This document shows positions 44,965 through 53,755 of a stretch of 64,000 nucleotides of DNA, piece after piece. Below the pieces are notes generated by a model that searched no databases, was not told the DNA's origin, and saw only the letters and a program-made list of their open reading frames with translations. The stretch lies in contig NZ_QRGA01000005.1 in assembly GCF_003367175.1 (NCBI RefSeq), forward strand, positions 1-64,000, in the 5' to 3' direction. Numbering within the stretch: the stretch's first letter is position 1; each line of letters begins with the position of its first letter. This DNA is from Trinickia dinghuensis. Lineage in GTDB: Bacteria; Pseudomonadota; Gammaproteobacteria; Burkholderiales; Burkholderiaceae. The position numbers and the translations under genes are program-made.

Positions 44965-46596
44965 ATGTTCAAACGCTTTACGATACGCGGTGGGCTGACG
45001 CTCACGATCGCGGGATACACGCTCGCGCTGATCGCGGCAATGGCCGCCGGCATGCTGGGCCTGCAGCAGAGCAATAGCGCGCTCCAGCAAATGTATGCGA
45101 CCGATACGGCCGCGCTCACGCATTTGAAGACGAGCTCCGAACGCATGCTGCAGGTGCGCCTCGCACTGGGCGGCTATGAGACCCTATTTTCGATGGGCAA
45201 GGCCGGCGACGATTTGCTTCCCAAGGCGCACGGCGTGCTCAAGGACAGCGACGCGCAGTGGGCCGATTATCTGAAGAAGCCGCGCGACGAGAACGAATCG
45301 CGCTTGGCCGATGCCGTTGCGACGGCGCGCGCCGCCCTCGTGCAACAGGCGATCACCCCCGAATTCCAAGCGCTCGAGCAGAACGACTTCAACACGTTCC
45401 GCACGCTCCAAGGGCAAACCGCAAAGGAACTGTACGCGCGCTATGAGACGGCGATTGCCCAGCTCGAAGCGCTGCAGGTCTCGCATCAGGAGGCGCGCTA
45501 TGCCGCCGCGCAAGCGACGTTCCATCAGCTGGCGATGGGTGCCGCGGCAATCGCTGTCGCCGCGCTGCTGATCGGCTTGTTCGCCAGGGCCGCGCTCGTG
45601 TCGGCCGTCGTGCGGCCCATCGACGCCGTCGTTCGCCATTGCGAGCGCATCGCCTCGGGCGACCTGACCGGGACGATTGCCGCCGATCAGCGCAATGAAA
45701 TGGGGCGTCTGCTCGTCGGCCTGCAGAGCATGCAGGCGGCGCTCGTCGCTACCGTCTCGCGCGTACGGACGGGTTCGGAAGCGATCATGCACGGCGCGCG
45801 CGAAATCGCGACGGGCAATGCCGATCTGTCGCAGCGGACCGAGCAGCAAGCGGCATCGCTGCAGGAAACGGCGTCCAGCATGGAGCAATTGACGGCGACG
45901 GTGAAGCTGAACGCCTCGCATGCGCTCGAGGCGACCGATCTTGCTCGCGACGCGTCGGACACCGCGACGCGCGGCGGCGAGGTCGTCGGCGACGTCGTGC
46001 GCACGATGGAGGACATCGCGTCGAGCTCGCACCAGATCGGCGACATCATCGGCGTGATCGAAGGCATCGCGTTCCAGACGAACATTCTCGCACTGAACGC
46101 GGCCGTCGAAGCGGCGCGCGCGGGCGAGCAGGGCCGCGGCTTCGCGGTCGTGGCCGGCGAAGTGCGCAGCCTCGCGCAACGCAGCGCGAGCGCCGCCAAG
46201 GAGATCAAGTCGCTGATCGCGGCGTCGGCCGACAAGGTTCAGAACGGCAGCGCGCTCGTGGGCCGTGCGGGTCAGACGATGGATCAAGTGGTGACGTCGG
46301 TGCATCGCGTGACCGACATCATCGGCAAGATCAGCGCCGCGTCGGGCGAGCAGTCGACGGGTATCGAGCAGATCAACCGGGCCGTCGTGCAGATGGATTC
46401 CGTCACGCAGCAGAACGCGGCGCTCGTCGAAGAGGCGGCCGCGGCCGCGGCCTCGCTCGAAGAGCAGGCGGCGCAGCTCGATGCCGCGGTGGCGGTCTTT
46501 CATGTGCAGGCTCATACGCTCGACCAGTCGCAGCGGGCCGGCGGGGCTCGGCTTTCGAAAGAGCCTTTCGTCGGGCAACCCGCGCTAGCCAGCTAA
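44965..46596 (+). CDS. Membrane methyl-accepting chemotaxis protein
   Basis: A 543-residue Tar-like chemoreceptor. TM1 is around residues 11-33 (LTLTIAGYTLALIAAMAAGM), a periplasmic four-helix-bundle domain follows, TM2 is around 190-215 (MGAAAIAVAALLIGLFARAA), then HAMP (PIDAVVRHCERIASGDLTG). The signalling tip is IEGIAFQTNILALNAAVEAA. The C-terminus ends PFVGQPALAS, with no NWETF-like methyltransferase-binding pentapeptide. The start ATG at 44965 has a poor ribosome site. The stop abuts the stop of the convergent monooxygenase gene with no base between. Confidence 0.94.
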   Translation: MFKRFTIRGGLTLTIAGYTLALIAAMAAGMLGLQQSNSALQQMYATDTAALTHLKTSSERMLQVRLALGGYETLFSMGKAGDDLLPKAHGVLKDSDAQWADYLKKPRDENESRLADAVATARAALVQQAITPEFQALEQNDFNTFRTLQGQTAKELYARYETAIAQLEALQVSHQEARYAAAQATFHQLAMGAAAIAVAALLIGLFARAALVSAVVRPIDAVVRHCERIASGDLTGTIAADQRNEMGRLLVGLQSMQAALVATVSRVRTGSEAIMHGAREIATGNADLSQRTEQQAASLQETASSMEQLTATVKLNASHALEATDLARDASDTATRGGEVVGDVVRTMEDIASSSHQIGDIIGVIEGIAFQTNILALNAAVEAARAGEQGRGFAVVAGEVRSLAQRSASAAKEIKSLIAASADKVQNGSALVGRAGQTMDQVVTSVHRVTDIIGKISAASGEQSTGIEQINRAVVQMDSVTQQNAALVEEAAAAAASLEEQAAQLDAAVAVFHVQAHTLDQSQRAGGARLSKEPFVGQPALAS

Positions 46597-48126
46597 CTAA
46601 TCTACGAAACGGTAATCGTCGGCGCGCACGCGCCGCGTGAGCCGCCGGAACGTGAAACTGAAGCCGGGCCACAACGCGGTATTTCCGCCACGCTTCGAGA
46701 GGTACCAGCTGCGGCAGCCGCTCATCCAAACTGTCCCGCCGAACGCGTCCCGCAGCCGTTCGTTGAAAGCGAACTCCACGTCCTCGCGGACCTCCATCGT
46801 CCGTGCTTGGCGGCGGCAAAGCGTACGCAAGCAGCTTGCGATATAGGCGATGTGCGACTCGATCATGTAGACCATCGAGTTGTGCCCGAGTCCGGTGTTC
46901 GGGCCGATCATCATGAAGAAGTTCGGAAAGCCCGAGATGCTCGTGCCGAGATAGGCTTGCGGGCCTTCGCTGAGCCAACGCGCATCGAGGTCGGCGCCGT
47001 GGGCCCCGACGACGGGGAACGGCGCGCCGGCATCCGCGAGTTCGAAGCCCGTCCCGCAGACGATCGCATCGACGCGATGGTGGCGCCCATCCTCGGTCAG
47101 GAGCCCGTCGGCGACGATCTCGCGGATCGGCGCGGTGACGACTTCGACATTCGGTTGGGTGAGCGCCGGGTAGTAATCGCTCGAGAGCAGCACGCGTTTG
47201 CAGCCGAGCAGATAGTCAGGCGTGAGCTTGGCGCGCAGCGCCGGGTCTTTCACGCGCCGCTCGAGATAGCGCGTGGCGAAGCGCATCGGCGCGCGCATCC
47301 ATTTCGGATTGACGACGAAGGCAAGCCCGCGCGCTTCATGGCGCCAGTAGAGGGTCCAGCGCGCGAGACGCTGCACGAAGGGCACGAAGCGAAACGCGCG
47401 CCGCGCGTAGGGCCCGATCGGGCGGTCGGGCCGCGGCATGATCCACGGTGCCGTGCGTTGAAATACCTGCAGCCGCGCCACGCGCCGTTGAACGTGGGGG
47501 ATGAATTGCACGGCGCTTGCGCCGGTGCCGATGACGGCCACCGTGTTGCCTTCGAGCGGATACCCGTGATCCCAGCGCGCCGAATGGAACAGCGCGCCGC
47601 CGAAGCGCTCGATTCCGGGGATATCGGGTATTGCCGGGCGCGAGAGCGGGCCATTCGCCGCGATGACGACGTCGACCTCGACCGTTTCGGATAGGCCGGG
47701 CGTCGCTACGTCGCGCGTCGCTATGTGGGGCGTCCCTACGCCGGCGGGCGCTACGATGTCGAGTCGCCAGACGCGGGCGGCGTCGTCGAAGCTTGCCTTC
47801 GCCACGCGCGCGTTGCAGCGAATCAGCGGTGCGATGCCGTGCTCGCTCGCGCAGCGCTTCAGGTAGTCGAGAATTTCCGCCTGCGAACCGAACGTGCGGG
47901 ACCACGCGGGATTCGGCGCGAAGGAGAACGAGTACAGGTGGGAGGGGATGTCGCAGGCGGCACCCGGGTAGGCGTTGTCGCGCCAGGTGCCGCCGATGTC
48001 GGACGCCGCTTCGTAGATCGTCAGCGAGGCGACACCCATCTGCTTTAGCCGGATCGCCATGCCGATCCCGGCGAACCCGCTGCCGATGATCGCTACGCGC
48101 AGCGGGACCTCAAGCGAACGCGTCAC
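46597..48126 (-). CDS. Baeyer-Villiger-type flavin monooxygenase
   Basis: A 509-residue FAD- and NADPH-dependent monooxygenase. FAD motif VAIIGSGFAGIGMAIRL (residues 10-26), DIGGTWRDNAYPGAACDIPS, the BVMO fingerprint FGGALFHSARWDHG (FxGxxxHxxxW) and the NADPH motif VIGTGASAVQFIP are all present, so ketone-to-ester oxygenation is likely; the substrate is unknown. A loop near residue 135 carries four 5-residue repeats of xVATP type. The GTG start lies two bases after the stop of the TPR gene, so it shares a transcript with the pspA-like and TPR genes, an unusual partnership. Confidence 0.88.
   Translation of the reverse strand: MTRSLEVPLRVAIIGSGFAGIGMAIRLKQMGVASLTIYEAASDIGGTWRDNAYPGAACDIPSHLYSFSFAPNPAWSRTFGSQAEILDYLKRCASEHGIAPLIRCNARVAKASFDDAARVWRLDIVAPAGVGTPHIATRDVATPGLSETVEVDVVIAANGPLSRPAIPDIPGIERFGGALFHSARWDHGYPLEGNTVAVIGTGASAVQFIPHVQRRVARLQVFQRTAPWIMPRPDRPIGPYARRAFRFVPFVQRLARWTLYWRHEARGLAFVVNPKWMRAPMRFATRYLERRVKDPALRAKLTPDYLLGCKRVLLSSDYYPALTQPNVEVVTAPIREIVADGLLTEDGRHHRVDAIVCGTGFELADAGAPFPVVGAHGADLDARWLSEGPQAYLGTSISGFPNFFMMIGPNTGLGHNSMVYMIESHIAYIASCLRTLCRRQARTMEVREDVEFAFNERLRDAFGGTVWMSGCRSWYLSKRGGNTALWPGFSFTFRRLTRRVRADDYRFVD
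47699..47758 (-). repeat. Four imperfect 15-base tandem repeats inside the monooxygenase gene
   Basis: Units 47699-47713, 47714-47728, 47729-47743 and 47744-47758 resemble GGCGTCGCTACGTCG and are in frame, encoding IVAPA, GVGTP, HIATR and DVATP. They lengthen a surface loop by about 20 residues without breaking the frame. Confidence 0.75.
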
Positions 48127-48128
48127 GC

Positions 48129-49295
48129 TCAGTTATCGCTCCAGCCGCCGCCCGAGTCGTCCCCGCCGAAGTCGACACCGCCGCCGTTGCCGCCGCTGTT
48201 GTCGTCCCAGTCGTTCGAGCCCTGGCCGAGATCGACATTGCCTCCGTCGTTGCGTTCCGCGGCACGGCGGCGCGCTTCGTCGTCGTCGATATAGACGTCG
48301 CGTTCGATCACGCGATCACGGCCCGACATCGCTTGGCCGAGCAGCACGCCCGTGAGCAGACCATCCATGCCTCCACCGCCTTGCTGAACGATGACGGGCG
48401 CCTGCTGTTGCGGCGGATACGGCTGCTGCATCCCGTAGGGGGCCTGTTGCTGCTGCAGCCGCTCGGCTTCTTGCGCATAGGCCGAGGGGCCGGCACCGGA
48501 CGTTTGCGCGTTCGGATCGGGCCGGCCTTCGGCTCGGGCCCGCAGGCTCTCGATCCGCCGGGCCAGATCCTCGAGCTGATAGGCCGGGACCGGGTTGCCG
48601 TTGTTCGAGAGCGTTTCGACGAGCGTGCGCAACTGGTTCTCGACGCCTTCGACTTCGCCGGCCAGCGTTTCGTGGCCCGGCGCGCTGGACAGGCGCGCGT
48701 CGAGCTTGAGCGCGCGAGCCGAGTTGAGCAGTTCTGTCGCGCGCTTCAACTGGGCGCGGCGCTCTTCGTCGGCGCGGCCGTCTTCGTTCGAGCGTGCGCG
48801 GCGCAGCGTCCAGCGCAGAATCAAGACGATGCCGACTATCACGATCGCCAGCACGATCCACGCGACCATCGAGGGCCCGCGGTGATGAACCGGCGCGGGC
48901 GTGGACGGCAGGGCGCCCGCGAGCTGGGTGCCGGTGCTCTGCGCCGGCGCGACCGCGGCGCCTGTGCGGTTCGCCTCCGCGCGAATGTGCGATTCGACTT
49001 GGTTGAAGCGGGCCGGGCTCGTGAAGCGGATTTGCGGATCGAGCGTCTTGGCCTGCTGGACTTGCGTCAGCGCATCGGCGTAGCGGCCTTCCTTCGCGAG
49101 GACCTGACCGTACAGATAGTGCGCGTGGGCGTTGTTCGGATGAGCCGCGAGCACTTGCGACAACTCGGTATCGGCTTGCTGCCAGTTGCCTTGCGACATC
49201 GCCTGATCGACTTGGCTCGCGGTCGGCACGGCCGCGAAGGCCGCGCTCGAAACGAATAGCAGGGCGGCCCCAAAGGCTGCGAGGAATGTCTTCAT
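48129..49295 (-). CDS. Membrane-anchored tetratricopeptide-repeat protein
   Basis: A 388-residue envelope protein. A signal peptide (FLAAFGAALLFVSSAAFA) is followed by TPR-like helices up to about residue 95 (AHPNNAHAHYLYGQVLAKEG), a membrane helix near 145-165 (MVAWIVLAIVIVGIVLILRW), a cytoplasmic helical region, then a Gln/Pro/Gly-rich segment and an acidic, Gly-rich tail ending DSGGGWSDN. The tail recalls proteins with glycine-rich ends in TPM/PspA-linked operons. I chose the ATG at 49295 for the signal peptide; the ribosome site is weak. It lies 88 bases after the pspA-like gene and probably works with it in envelope stress. Confidence 0.75.
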   Translation of the reverse strand: MKTFLAAFGAALLFVSSAAFAAVPTASQVDQAMSQGNWQQADTELSQVLAAHPNNAHAHYLYGQVLAKEGRYADALTQVQQAKTLDPQIRFTSPARFNQVESHIRAEANRTGAAVAPAQSTGTQLAGALPSTPAPVHHRGPSMVAWIVLAIVIVGIVLILRWTLRRARSNEDGRADEERRAQLKRATELLNSARALKLDARLSSAPGHETLAGEVEGVENQLRTLVETLSNNGNPVPAYQLEDLARRIESLRARAEGRPDPNAQTSGAGPSAYAQEAERLQQQQAPYGMQQPYPPQQQAPVIVQQGGGGMDGLLTGVLLGQAMSGRDRVIERDVYIDDDEARRRAAERNDGGNVDLGQGSNDWDDNSGGNGGGVDFGGDDSGGGWSDN

Positions 49296-49383
49296 CGAGT
49301 GAACCGGGCGACGCGCGCCCGTCTCCATAACCATCAACCTGTGTTCGAGCGCCGCACCGGCCGGCGCGGCGCATCGCACGGCG

Positions 49384-50070
49384 TCATTGCGCCGGCGTAT
49401 TCGTGTTCATCTGCTTCTTCAGCGCCTCGAGGCGATCCTCGACCGACGGGCCGTGATCCAGCGCCGCGAGTTTATCTTCGAGCCCCTTGCCCGAGGACGT
49501 ATCGGCCGAATTCAGCCGTGCATCGGAGCGGGCGTTCGACAGCGCGACCTTATCCTCGAGCTTGCGGAAATCTTCGGACAGATTCTTGCCGCCGATGCCG
49601 CCGAGCGCGGTGGCCGCCACATCCTTGGCCTGCGCGATTTCCTGCTTCGCTTGAATGATGCTCGAGCGTGCGTTCAGATCGTTGCGGCGCTGGCGCATAT
49701 CGGCGATTTGGCCCTTGAGCTGATCGACGGACGGCTCGAGCGTGGCGAGCTCCTTGGCCAGCGCGTCGCGCTCGGCTTCGGCATTCGCCTGGGCGGACAG
49801 CGCTTCGCGCGCGAGCCCTTCGTCGCCCGATTGCAGCGCGCGCTTGGCGCCGTCTTCGTACTTCTTCGCCTTTTCGGCCGCGGCGTCGCGCTTGCTTTGC
49901 TGCGTGGCGACTTGCGCCTCGATTTCGATCAGCGCGTTCTCCGCCTTGCCGATGCTGTCGTCGAGTTCGCGCACGATCTGGCGCGCGTCGCGCGAGGGGT
50001 CCTGCACGGAATCGGCGGCGTCGTTGAGCAAGCCTTTGACGGTGCGCGAAATAGAATCGAATAGCGACAT
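49384..50070 (-). CDS. PspA/IM30-family membrane-stress protein
   Basis: A 228-residue ESCRT-III-like protein that coats damaged inner membrane. The N-terminal amphipathic helix is MSLFDSISRTVKGLLNDAAD; long coiled-coil helices run through the rest (AKKYEDGAKRALQSGDEGLA, then LKGQIADMRQRRNDLNARS). The protein is slightly shorter than E. coli PspA, and no pspBC or pspF genes are nearby, so regulation must differ. It heads the three-gene operon with the TPR and monooxygenase genes. Confidence 0.9.
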   Translation of the reverse strand: MSLFDSISRTVKGLLNDAADSVQDPSRDARQIVRELDDSIGKAENALIEIEAQVATQQSKRDAAAEKAKKYEDGAKRALQSGDEGLAREALSAQANAEAERDALAKELATLEPSVDQLKGQIADMRQRRNDLNARSSIIQAKQEIAQAKDVAATALGGIGGKNLSEDFRKLEDKVALSNARSDARLNSADTSSGKGLEDKLAALDHGPSVEDRLEALKKQMNTNTPAQ

Positions 50071-50279
50071 GAAAACCTCCGTGAATTGAATTCGGCGCCG
50101 GGCGCGAGCGTGTGGCGGTTCATCCCGTACCGATGTCTATGCTACGCCGCGTTGCACCCGGCAGCGCGGCGCGCGAGCCGAATGTCGGGGCGCAAGCCGC
50201 GATTGCAAGGGCCGCGCGGTCATCGCGTCCCAGTTTTTGCCGCCAGCGGATAGTACATCAGCGTCGGGTTAAAACACGC

Positions 50280-50777
50280 TTAAACCGAGCCACCCGGCGC
50301 GGGATGAATGACGCGGGCCACGAGCGCTTCGGTTTCGGCGTCCAGGCGCTCGTCGGCCTGTGCCGCCTCCTGGGCGACGAGCGCCCGCGCCACGGCCGCG
50401 GCCACGGGGAGCGCAGCAGGGCTATCGGCCGCCGGATCCGATGGATCGGCGCCATGCGAAGGCGCGCCGCCGGACTTGCGCGGCGTGCCGCCGGGCGCCG
50501 CGGCCGCGCGTTCCCGCGGCTCGGCCTGTGCCGGCGCTTGCGCTTGTCCTTGCGCGAGACGGCGCAGCGTATCGCTTTTCCGGCTGGCCTCGCTTGCCGC
50601 GCCGAGACGATCGACGAGCCCCGCCGCGCGCACCTCTTGGCCCGTCTCGTCGAATGCGAGCACCGCGCGCCGTACGAGTTCGCTGAGGCTGATGCCCATG
50701 CTCGCGGCACGAGCCGTGAGGACTCGTTTTTGCGCGGGCGTGACGAAGACGACGAGGCGTTCGCTACTTTGGCTCAT
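50280..50777 (-). CDS. Ribbon-helix-helix-type protein with Ala-rich tail
   Basis: A protein of 165 residues whose first 45 resemble a CopG/Arc-like DNA-binding fold (RLVVFVTPAQKRVLTARAAS, then GISLSELVRRAVLAFD). The rest is disordered, rich in Ala, Pro, Gln and Glu, ending in a short helix (AQADERLDAETEALVARVIH). No toxin gene is adjacent, so it is not an obvious antitoxin. The start could be ATG 50777 or GTG 50801; neither has a strong ribosome site. The target is unknown. Confidence 0.65.
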   Translation of the reverse strand: MSQSSERLVVFVTPAQKRVLTARAASMGISLSELVRRAVLAFDETGQEVRAAGLVDRLGAASEASRKSDTLRRLAQGQAQAPAQAEPRERAAAAPGGTPRKSGGAPSHGADPSDPAADSPAALPVAAAVARALVAQEAAQADERLDAETEALVARVIHPAPGGSV

Positions 50778-51186
50778 GGGCGGCTCGCTGGCATTGGACA
50801 CGCCCTATGGTTCGCACGGGGCGGGCCCGGAAATCGGGGCGGGGCAACGACATTTTCCATCATAAAGCGGCACGCGCTGCTCCAAAATGCGGGCGGCGGC
50901 GATATTCGTGCCGGTTCAACGACTTGCGCGCGTTTTCTGCAGCTTCTCCACAGGTCTTTCAACATTTTCTGTTGATAACTTCCACCTATCGGGCGAAGAT
51001 GCCGGATTGTGTCAATTCTTACAAAAAAATTCCGATGCCCCAGCGGCGATTTCATTAAAATGCGCAGTTGGCCCGCTCGGCGGTTCGCTGCCGTACATGG
51101 CCGACCACACGATTACTACGAGTTGCGCGGCGGCTTGCCGCCCGCGCGAGCGAGGCGCTGAGAGTCGCTTCGCCATTCATGCCGTC
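50778..51186. other. Leader region upstream of the PBP1A gene
   Basis: No gene. It contains the DnaA-box-like element (50944-50978) and the A+T-rich stretch at 51010-51061 with TAAAAT at 51056-51061, a possible -10 box. The PBP1A frame is open upstream to 50887, but that part is not conserved-looking. Confidence 0.45.
50944..50978. repeat. DnaA-box-like paired element, copy 1
   Basis: TTCTCCACA (50944-50952) and TGTTGATAA (50970-50978; TTATCAACA on the other strand) lie in inverted orientation, starts 26 bases apart. The part between includes ACAGGTCTTTCAACA (50950-50964), found identically at 55046-55060. Boxes differ from TTATCCACA by one base each. Confidence 0.6.
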
Positions 51187-53661
51187 ATGCCTACGATTAA
51201 ACGACCGCCTTCCGCCGACCGCCCGGCCGACGACCGAGATCCTCCCCGTTCCGCTCCCGCCAGCCGCCGCTCCCTTGGCGCGCGCATCGCGCTGACGTTC
51301 GCAGGCCTCGTGGCCTCGCTGGCCGTTGTCGGCGCGCTGATCGTCGGCTATGCGCTGATTGTGATGGCACCGCAATTGCCTTCGCTCGATGCGCTGACCG
51401 ACTACCGGCCGAAAGTGCCGCTGCGCGTCTATACGGCCGATCACGTGCTGATCGGCGAATTCGGCGAGGAGCGCCGCAGCCTCGTGCGTTTCAACGACAT
51501 CCCCGACATCATGAAGAAGGCGGTTCTCGCGATCGAGGACTACCGCTTCTACGAGCACGGCGGCGTCGACTTCATCGGCATCCTGCGCGCGGGCACGACC
51601 GATCTGATGCACGGCGGCGCCTCGCAGGGCGCCAGCACGATCACGATGCAGGTGGCGCGCAACTTCTTCCTGTCGAGCGAGAAGACCTACACGCGCAAGA
51701 TCTACGAGATGATGCTCGCGTACAAGATCGAGCGCGCGCTCACGAAGGATCAGATCCTCGAGCTTTACATGAACCAGATCTATCTGGGCGAGCGCGCCTA
51801 CGGCTTCGCCGCGGCCGCGCGCGTGTATTTCGGCAAGGATCTGAAGGACATCACGGTGGCGCAGGCCGCGATGCTCGCGGGGCTGCCCAAGGCGCCCTCG
51901 GCGTACAACCCGATCGTCAATCCGAAGCGCGCGAAGATCCGGCAGGAATACATCCTGAAGCGGATGCTCGAGCTGCGCTACATCACGCAGGCGCAATACG
52001 ACGAAGCCGTGAAGGAGCCGATCCACACGAAGGCCGGCGGCAACGAGTACAGCGTGCATGCCGAGTACGTCGCCGAAATGGTGCGGCAGATGATGTATGC
52101 GCAGTACAAGGACGAAACCTACACGCGCGGCCTGTCGGTCACGACGACGATCGACTCGGCCGATCAGGATGCCGCCTACCATGCGGTGCGCAAGGGCGTG
52201 ATGGACTACGAGCGCCGGCACGGCTATCGCGGGCCCGAAGGGTTCGTCGAGTTGCCGGAGGCGGGCGACCAGCGCGACGAGGCGATCGACGACGCACTGG
52301 CCGATCACCCCGACGACGGCGAACTCGTCGCGGGCGTGGTGACCGACGCGAGCCCCAAGCAAGTGACGGTGCAGTTCGTGGACGGCGGCACGGCTCAGGT
52401 CACGGGCGACGGCCTGCGTTTCGCGGCATCGGGCTTGAGCGCTCGCGCGTCGCAGGCGCAGCGCATCCGCGTGGGCTCGATCGTGCGTTTGATGCCCGAT
52501 GCGAAGGGCAATTGGCAGATCACGCAACTGCCGCAGGTCGAAGGCGCGCTCGTCTCGCTGTCGCCGCAGGACGGCGCCGTGCGCGCGCTCGTCGGCGGCT
52601 TCGACTTCAACAAGAACAAGTTCAACCACGTCACGCAGGCTTGGCGCCAGCCGGGTTCGAGCTTCAAGCCGTTCATCTATTCGGCCTCGCTCGAAAAGGG
52701 CCTCGCGCCGGCAACGCTCATCGACGACGCGCCGCTGTATTTCCCGCCCAGCTCGCCGGGGGGCCAGCCGTGGGAGCCGAAGGACGACGATCATCCCGAA
52801 GGGCCGATGACGATGCGCGTCGCGCTCGAGAAATCGAAGAACCTCGTCTCGATCCGGATCCTCTCCTACATCGGCACGAAGTACGCGCAAGACTACGTGA
52901 CGCAGCGTTTCGGCTTCGACGCCGACAAAACCCCGCCGTACTTGCCGATGGCGCTCGGCGCCGGCCTCGTCACGCCGCTGCAATCGGCCGTGGCGTACTC
53001 GGTCTTCGCCAACGGCGGCTATCGCGTCAACCCGTATCTGATCGCCGAAGTCGACGACGCGCGCGGCCAACCGATTTCGAAGGCGGAGCCGATCGTCGCG
53101 GGCCAAAACGCGCCGCGCTCGCTCAGCGCCGGCAACGCATACATCATGAACAGCCTGTTGCACTCGGTGGCCACTGCGGGCACGGGCGCGGGCACGAACG
53201 TGCTGCATCGCTCGGATCTGTCCGGCAAGACCGGTACGACGAACGACGCCAAGGACGGCTGGTTCGCGGGCTATCAGCCCACGCTCGTCGCCGTGGCTTG
53301 GATGGGCTACGATCAGCCTAAGAGCCTCGGCAGCCGCGAATTCGGCGCGCAGCTCGCGCTGCCGATCTGGGTCGACTACATGGGCCACGCGCTGCGCGGC
53401 GTGCCCGATCAGCCGATGGCGATGCCGCAAGACGTGACGACGATCGACGGCGAGCTTTATCTGGCCGATAAGGTGCCGGGCAATGGCTACGTCGCGAGCA
53501 TCGGCATGGATTCGGGCACCGCGCTGGCCGGCGCGGCCAGCGATGCGAGCGCCGCTGTCGGATCGGTCGGTCCGGCGGGCCTGGCGACGCCGCCGGCGCC
53601 CCCGCCCGACGTGACGCAGCAAGAGCAGAAGCAGATTCTCGATCTCTTCAAAGGTCACTAG
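51187..53661 (+). CDS. mrcA: Penicillin-binding protein 1A
   Basis: A bifunctional class A PBP of 824 residues that polymerises and cross-links peptidoglycan. A cytoplasmic tail leads to one membrane helix (residues 35-60); the GT51 domain has catalytic Glu117 in AIEDYRFYEHGG and GASTITMQVARNFFL. An OB-like insert lies around residues 360-450. The transpeptidase has Ser491/Lys494 in PGSSFKPF, a Ser-x-Asn motif in KSKNLVS and KTGTT in DLSGKTGTTND. The C-terminus is Pro/Ala-rich. I prefer ATG 51187; ATG 51097 would add 30 residues. An unrelated ribbon-helix-helix gene is divergent, whereas many relatives carry pilM there. Confidence 0.95.
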   Translation: MPTIKRPPSADRPADDRDPPRSAPASRRSLGARIALTFAGLVASLAVVGALIVGYALIVMAPQLPSLDALTDYRPKVPLRVYTADHVLIGEFGEERRSLVRFNDIPDIMKKAVLAIEDYRFYEHGGVDFIGILRAGTTDLMHGGASQGASTITMQVARNFFLSSEKTYTRKIYEMMLAYKIERALTKDQILELYMNQIYLGERAYGFAAAARVYFGKDLKDITVAQAAMLAGLPKAPSAYNPIVNPKRAKIRQEYILKRMLELRYITQAQYDEAVKEPIHTKAGGNEYSVHAEYVAEMVRQMMYAQYKDETYTRGLSVTTTIDSADQDAAYHAVRKGVMDYERRHGYRGPEGFVELPEAGDQRDEAIDDALADHPDDGELVAGVVTDASPKQVTVQFVDGGTAQVTGDGLRFAASGLSARASQAQRIRVGSIVRLMPDAKGNWQITQLPQVEGALVSLSPQDGAVRALVGGFDFNKNKFNHVTQAWRQPGSSFKPFIYSASLEKGLAPATLIDDAPLYFPPSSPGGQPWEPKDDDHPEGPMTMRVALEKSKNLVSIRILSYIGTKYAQDYVTQRFGFDADKTPPYLPMALGAGLVTPLQSAVAYSVFANGGYRVNPYLIAEVDDARGQPISKAEPIVAGQNAPRSLSAGNAYIMNSLLHSVATAGTGAGTNVLHRSDLSGKTGTTNDAKDGWFAGYQPTLVAVAWMGYDQPKSLGSREFGAQLALPIWVDYMGHALRGVPDQPMAMPQDVTTIDGELYLADKVPGNGYVASIGMDSGTALAGAASDASAAVGSVGPAGLATPPAPPPDVTQQEQKQILDLFKGH

Positions 53662-53755
53662 TAACTTGTAGGATAAGACGCAGGGTAGGACGCATCCGGG
53701 CACCGCTTTCCTGCGTATGTCGGACAGATTGCTTCGCGTGACAACGGAGAGGCAG

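Noticed and set aside
51055-53703. An 882-codon minus-strand frame opposite the PBP1A gene
   Set aside because: Arg/His/Asp-rich shadow of a confidently identified gene; no motif.
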